From Symbiodinium natans (lineage: Eukaryota > Sar > Dinophyceae > Suessiales > Symbiodiniaceae), in assembly GCA_905221605.1 (NCBI GenBank), contig CAJNDS010001650.1:1-12046 (forward strand): a stretch of 12,046 bases of DNA. The letters run 5' to 3'. Shown here piece by piece: positions 8,072 through 12,046 of this stretch (its first letter is position 1; the number at the start of each line of letters is the position of its first letter). A program made the translations under genes and the position numbers. The notes under the pieces are model-generated. The model had not been told where the DNA came from, ran no database searches, and worked only from the letters and a program-made list of their open reading frames with translations.

Positions 8072-8141
8072 CCCCAATGGCAATGTTGGATGCCGAAGGT
8101 CGGTCTGACATGACCAACGTGTTGCAACATTGCCATTGGGG
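8072..8141. other. 17-bp inverted repeat (unit 4)
   Basis: The arms are identical to the other units, and the inner stem has the single mismatch. Confidence 0.9.
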
Positions 8142-8281
8142 AAAGGGGATTTTCGACAACACTTATTGATGTGGGACAAGGTAGGCCCTTTGCTGGGGGT
8201 TTGGAGAATGTGCCTCAAGTGAAGCCAAATCCGACCCCAGAAAGACACAAGAAGCGTAGGACACGTTTGAGTGCCCCCGCA

Positions 8282-8726
8282 GTTGCAATTCAGCTTGTCA
8301 TGTGCAATACTTGTTCCGTTATAACGCTATTGCCAACAGTCTTAAGCAACCGCTGACAATCTTTGCGCCCGACCCAAACATGTGGTGCATGCTTTGCGTG
8401 TCTCCGCAAAATTGAAAGCACACTTGCCACGTTTCACGGCCCATTCTGGGGTCCTATTTTTGGGCCCCAAAGCGAAGCCCGAAATGGGATCTTCTCTAAG
8501 AGTTTCGAATCAGGCAGACCCAGTTTTGGGACCCAATTTCTGGTCTCAAAATGAAGGCCAAAAACTGTGCGATTTCTGATGAGAAGACACACTTTTGAAG
8601 CTCGCCGAAATTTTGCCCGACGTGAGGACCGCTCCCGACATAAGACAATAAAAATGCACCGCTGCGTGGCAAGCGGTCGGTGGTGGGCCTTTACTTATTC
8701 ATATAGGCGCCATTCAGGTTGCCACA
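8282..8726 (+). repeat. Module A, copy 8
   Basis: This is the first A of a dimer and the shortest A (445 bp). Its end is truncated: GCCAC joins AGTTGCAATTC directly, without the G-tract found in the other A-A junctions. Variants include AAGCAACCGC near 8344 and TGGTCTC near 8541. Confidence 0.95.
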
Positions 8727-9176
8727 GTTGCAATTCAGCTTGTCATGTGCAATACTTGTTCCGTGAAAACGCTATTGCCAACAGTCTTAAGCGACCGCTG
8801 ACAATCTTTGCGCCCGACTCAAAACATGTGGTGCATGCTTTGCGTGTCTTCGCAAAATTGAAAGCACACTTGCCACGTTTCACGGCCCATTCTGGGGTCC
8901 TATTTTTGGGCCCCAAAGCGAAGCCCGAAATGGGATCTTCTCTAAGAGTTTCGAATCAGGCAGACCCAGTTTTGGAACCCAATTTCTGGCCTCAAAATGA
9001 AGGCCAAAAACTGTGCGATTTCTGATGAGAAGACACACTTTTGAAGCTCGCCGAAATTTTGCCCGACGTGAGGACCGCTCCCGACATAAGACAATAAAAA
9101 TGCACCGCTGCGTGGCAAGCGGTCGGTGGTGGGCCTGTACTTATTCATAAAGGCGCCATTCAGGTTGCCACTGGGG
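8727..9176 (+). repeat. Module A, copy 9
   Basis: This is the second A of a dimer and joins B5. Private variants include GTGAAAACGC near 8763, GACTCAAAACATG near 8816, GTCTTCGC near 8847, TTGGAACCC near 8972 and CATAAAGG near 9147. The last removes an in-frame TAG that is present in the other near-consensus copies. It shares GCCTGTAC with A3 and A10. Confidence 0.95.
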
Positions 9177-9362
9177 GGGTACTCTGATGCGTCCTATGTT
9201 TCTCGTCGTTTGTCGGTCCTGAATGTGGACCCGCGCGATACCACGTTTTTCAGCGGTTTTTCCAACGGGCAGCCCGCAAAAGTTGGAAAAAAGGCTCTGG
9301 GAGGTCCTGATGAGGTTTTGGAGCCCTTGAAGGGGATTGTGAGGCCTTACTTGAGTATTTGA
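9090..9362 (+). other. Protein-like open frame across the A9/B5 junction; coding status unproven
   Basis: This frame is open from just after a TAA to a TGA, about 90 codons, with no ATG in frame. Its B-derived part begins GYSDASYVSRR and ends VRPYLSI. The composition looks like ordinary protein (D, R, S, F, G, P) rather than simple repeat. Equivalent frames occur at 439-636, 4844-5041 and 6996-7202, but there an in-frame TAG lies just upstream in A. In B6 a 2-bp loss breaks the frame. Among B copies I count about four amino-acid-changing and two silent differences, so there is no sign of purifying selection. I do not recognise the family. It may be a fossil exon fragment or chance. Confidence 0.2.
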
Positions 9363-9397
9363 AAGACTGGTAAACCGTATAACCCTTGAGAAAGCGC

Positions 9398-9732
9398 GTG
9401 TAGCAGACCTGTGCACGAGTACTACACTCAAAAAATGCGGGAAAACAGCGTGTAGTACCTTGATTCCAAGTAGAAACATTACATGAACAGCGTGTAGTAC
9501 CTTGATTCCAAGTAGAAACATTACATGAACCTTAAAGTTTTGAAAAAACTATGCATTCATGTAGTACACTGTGGTTTTTCCGCAGCGCGGAGCGTGTAGT
9601 ACCAGTTTTGATGAAATTACACCCGAGGCGAAATCCAGCTTTTCCCACAGCGCGGAGCGTGTAGTACTAGTTTTCATGAAATTAGACTGGCGGAAAAATC
9701 CAGCTTTTCCTACAGCGCGGAGCATGTGACAC
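9398..9732 (+). repeat. GTGTAGTAC 9-mer array, expanded by 42-bp duplication (unit 5)
   Basis: The layout is the same, but with one extra forward 9-mer supplied by the 42-bp tandem duplication. GTGCACG replaces GTACACG near 9411. GAGTACTACAC is intact, so the inverted repeat still forms. Confidence 0.85.
9447..9530 (+). repeat. Perfect 42-bp tandem duplication in B5
   Basis: The segments 9447-9488 and 9489-9530 are identical. Each begins AGCGTGTAGTACC and ends TTACATGAAC. The other five B copies have one copy. Identity between the two halves points to a recent event. It adds one more GTGTAGTAC site. Confidence 0.95.
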
Positions 9733-9892
9733 CTGGTTTTTAATTTGCAGTTCTACAGGTCAGGGGCTTTCAAGCTTCCTGCAGACTCTGGGGCCTTCAA
9801 GCCTTTGTGTTTACAAGGGGAAATGGACTCTGTGTGAATGCAGGAAAATGCCCAAGTAATTGAAGACTGGAAGCCATGCGGGCTGGGGGAGA

Positions 9893-10188
9893 GGCAGGCA
9901 GCAGGTTTGGCAGGCTTGCTGTAGGGCCACTGTAGGGTCTGTAGGGGCGGCGTGCGGTGCGGCAGGGTCTGCAGGTTGCCCGCAGGCGCTGCTGGCCTGC
10001 AGGCTGCTGCAGGGTCTGCAGGCTTGCCGACAGCCTACAGACCCTGCAGCTGTAGGCTTGCTGCAGGGGTCTGCAGGCTTGCTGCATCAGGCTGCTGCAG
10101 GGCCTGCAGGCTTGCTGCAGAGTCCGCATGCTTGCTGCAGGTCTGCAGAGTCTGCAGGTTGCTGCAGTGTTACATGCAGGGTCTGCAG
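9893..10188 (+). repeat. CTGCAG-rich minisatellite (unit 5)
   Basis: This copy has the 11-bp insertion and its own 5-bp insertion. CTGCAGAGTCTG near 10144 replaces CTGCAGGGTCTG. Confidence 0.9.
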
Positions 10189-10290
10189 AACGCAGTAAGC
10201 AGCGCAGCCCGACCTTGAGAGCTACCTTGAAATCGCAAGGACTTGGAGCCTGAAGAGCCTGGAAAAGGATGCTTGTCTGTGCCCCCGAGC

Positions 10291-10360
10291 CCCCAATGGC
10301 AATGTTGGATGCCGAAGGTCGGTCTGACATGACCAACGTGTTGCAACATTGCCATTGGGG
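10291..10360. other. 17-bp inverted repeat (unit 5)
   Basis: The arms are identical to the other units, and the inner stem has the single mismatch. The sixth unit is cut by the window end after its left arm. Confidence 0.9.
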
Positions 10361-10500
10361 AAAGGGGATTTTCGACAACACTTATTGATGTGGGACAAGG
10401 TAGGCCCTTTGCTGGGGGTTTGGAGAATGTGCCTCAAGTGAAGCCAAATCCGACCCCAGAAAGACACAAGAAGCGTAGGACACGTTTGAGTGCCCCCGCA

Positions 10501-10949
10501 GTTGCAATTCAGCTTGTCATGTGCAATACCTGTTCCGTTATAACGCTATTGCCAACAGTTTTAAGCGACCGCTGACTATCTTTGCGCCCGACCCAAACAT
10601 GTGGTGCATGCTTTGCGTGTCTCCGCAAAATTGAAAGCACACTTGCCACGTTTCACGGCCCATTCTGGGGTCCTATTTTTGGGCCCCAAAGCGAAGCCCG
10701 AAATGGGATCTTCTCTAAGAGTTTCGAATCAGGCAGACCCAGTTTTGGGACCCAATTTCTGGCCTCAAAATGAGGGCCAAAAACTGTGCGATTTCTGATG
10801 AGAAGACACACTTTTGAAGCTCGCCAAAAATTTGCCCGACGTGAGGACCGCTCCCGACATAAGACAATAAAAATGCACCGCTGCGTGGCAAGCGGTCGGT
10901 GGTGGGCCTGTACTTATTCATATAGGCGCCATTCAGGTTGCCACTGGGG
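10501..10949 (+). repeat. Module A, copy 10 (single A between two Bs)
   Basis: This is the only A copy shown to stand alone between two B modules. It has GACTATC near its start like A1, and GCCTGTAC near its end like A3 and A9. Private variants include CAATACCTG near 10525, CAGTTTTAAGC near 10556, ATGAGGGCC near 10770 and CGCCAAAAATTTG near 10822. Confidence 0.95.
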
Positions 10950-11168
10950 GGGTACTCTGATGCGTCCTATGTTTCTCGTCGTTTGTCGGTCCTGAATGTG
11001 GACCCGCGCGATACCACGTTTTTCAGCGATTTTTCCAACGGGCAGCCCGCAGAAGTGGAAAAAGGCTCTGGGAGGTCCTGATGAGGTTTTGGAGCCCTTG
11101 AAGGGGATTGTGAGGCCTTACTTGAGTATTTGAAAGACTGGTAAACCGTATAACCCTTGAGAAAGCGC

Positions 11169-11461
11169 GTGTAGCAGACCTGTACACGAGTACTACACTC
11201 AAAAAATGCGGGAAAACAGCGTGTAGTACCTTGATTCCAAGTAGAAACATTACATGAACCTTAAAGTTTTAAAAAAACTATGCATTCATGTAGTACACTG
11301 TGGTTTTTCCCCAGCGCGGAGCGTGTAGTACCAGTTTTGATGAAATTACACCCGAGGCGAAATCCAGCTTTTCCCACAGCGCGGAGCGTGTAGTACTAGT
11401 TTTCATGAAATTAGACTGGCGGAAAAATCCAGCTTTTCCTACAGCGCGGAGCATGTGACAC
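11169..11461 (+). repeat. GTGTAGTAC 9-mer array (unit 6)
   Basis: The layout matches unit 1, with all 9-mers and the inverted site retained. Confidence 0.85.
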
Positions 11462-11621
11462 CTGGTTTTTAATTTGCAGTTCTACAGGTCAGGGGCTTTC
11501 AAGCTTCCTGCAGACTCTGGGGCCTTCAAGCCTTTGTGTTTACAAGGGGAAATGGACTCTGTGTGAATGCAGGAAAATGCCCAAGTAATTGAAGACTGGA
11601 AGCCATGCAGGCTGGGGGAGA

Positions 11622-11906
11622 GGCAGGCAGCAGGTTTTGCAGGCTTGCTGTAGGGTCTGTAGGGGCGGCGTGCGGCAGGGTCTGCAGGTTGCCCGCAGGC
11701 GCTGCTGGCCTGCAGGCTGCTGCAGGGTCTGCAGGCTTGCCGACAGCTTACAGACCTTGCAGCTAGGCTTGCTGCAGGGGTCTGCAGGCTTGCTGCGTCA
11801 GGCTGCTGCAGGGCCTGCAGGCTTGCTGCAGAGTGCAGAGTCCGCATGCTTGCTGCAGGTCTGCAGGGTCTGCAGGTTGCTGCAGTGTTACATGCAGGGT
11901 CTGCAG
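11622..11906 (+). repeat. CTGCAG-rich minisatellite (unit 6)
   Basis: This is the most altered copy. The inverted monomer reads AGCTTACAGACCTTGCAGCTAGGCT, so its 9-bp inverted repeat is broken. A 7-bp TGCAGAG duplication lies near 11834. It shares GCTGCGTCAG with unit 1. Confidence 0.9.
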
Positions 11907-12046
11907 AACGCAGTAAGCAGCGCAGCCCGACCTTGAGAGCTACCTTGAAATCGCAAGGACTTGGAGCCTGAAGAGCCTGGAAAAGGATGCTTGTCTCCGG
12001 TCACAAGCCCTTGCGTGTGCCCCCGAGCCCCCAATGGCAATGTTGG

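Larger units (their letters stand above)
7017..8281 (+). repeat. Module B, copy 4
   Basis: This complete B copy lacks the 11-bp and 20-bp insertions, like B1. It has one A fewer in the CTGGAAAGG tract near 8041. It shares GATGTGGGAC (near 8168) with B5, whereas B1 and B2 read GATTTGGGAC. Confidence 0.95.
9177..10500 (+). repeat. Module B, copy 5 (longest)
   Basis: This complete B copy has the 11-bp insertion (9927-9937) but not the 20-bp one. It has its own 5-bp insertion near 9955 and a perfect 42-bp tandem duplication (9447-9530). It shares GATGTGGGAC with B4. Confidence 0.95.
1..12046 (+). repeat. Two-module (A/B) tandem macrosatellite array, about 2.2 kb period
   Basis: The whole window is a direct tandem array. 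The A-start motif GTTGCAATTCAG, or a close variant, occurs at 1, 1718, 2192, 3953, 4407, 6105, 6559, 8282, 8727 and 10501. The B-start motif GGGTACTCTG occurs at 451, 2651, 4856, 7017, 9177 and 10950. B-to-B distances are 2200, 2205, 2161, 2160 and 1773 bp, the last because only one A lies between B5 and B6. All modules are in the same orientation. No intervening unique DNA is seen, and both array ends lie outside the window. No long conserved reading frame, transposase-like sequence or RNA gene was recognised. The role is unknown; satellite or heterochromatin is the default inference. Confidence 0.97.
10950..12046 (+). repeat. Module B, copy 6 (partial, cut by window end)
   Basis: This copy is truncated by the window just after the left arm of the 17-bp inverted repeat. 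It lacks the 11-bp insertion but has the 20-bp one (11997-12016). Two bases are lost in the GCAGAAGTGGAAAAAGG tract near 11050, which shifts any frame there. A 7-bp TGCAGAG duplication occurs near 11834, and the inverted minisatellite monomer near 11750 is altered. Confidence 0.95.

Noticed and set aside
1-12046. CRISPR array, rRNA or 5S/snRNA gene cluster
   Set aside because: The sub-repeats are not short direct repeats with unique spacers. I found no recognisable 5S, U6, U2, tRNA or rRNA core motifs on either strand by eye.

Overview
The window is non-coding repetitive DNA and almost certainly comes from a eukaryotic nuclear genome. I see no gene that I would defend, no rRNA, tRNA or snRNA gene, no transposase or reverse transcriptase, and no CRISPR array. 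The whole 12 kb is one head-to-tail tandem array. I cannot name the organism from the sequence. The long period, nested sub-repeats and absence of operons argue against a bacterial chromosome.

The array has two modules in the same orientation. Module A is about 450 bp (445-474). It starts at a GTTGCAATTCAG motif and ends in a G-tract after GTTGCCAC. Module B is about 1.25-1.32 kb. It starts at GGGTACTCTG and ends just before the next GTTGCAATTCAG. The order is A1 B1 - A2 A3 B2 - A4 A5 B3 - A6 A7 B4 - A8 A9 B5 - A10 B6 (cut by the window end). The full A-A-B period is about 2.2 kb. The last repeat has only one A, giving a 1.77 kb period. The first may also be a dimer, because the window begins exactly at an A start.

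Each B has a fixed internal layout: (i) about 190 bp with a short protein-like open frame; (ii) about 300 bp holding a recurring 9-mer, GTGTAGTAC, one inverted copy and three 65-66 bp direct sub-repeats; (iii) a minisatellite of about 280 bp packed with CTGCAG palindromes, with one monomer inverted; (iv) a perfect 17-bp inverted repeat with a nested inner stem; (v) about 140 bp leading into the next A.

Copies are very similar apart from scattered substitutions and a set of diagnostic indels (11, 20, 5, 42 and 48 bp). These indels are combined differently in different units, as expected from unequal exchange or gene conversion. Copy A2 and the start of A3 (about 1718-2300) are a striking exception, with many small indels clustered in and near homopolymers. 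This is either a decayed copy or poor consensus sequence. The array's function is unknown. A structural role (centromeric, subtelomeric or other heterochromatin) is the default reading; a transcribed non-coding role is possible but not shown.
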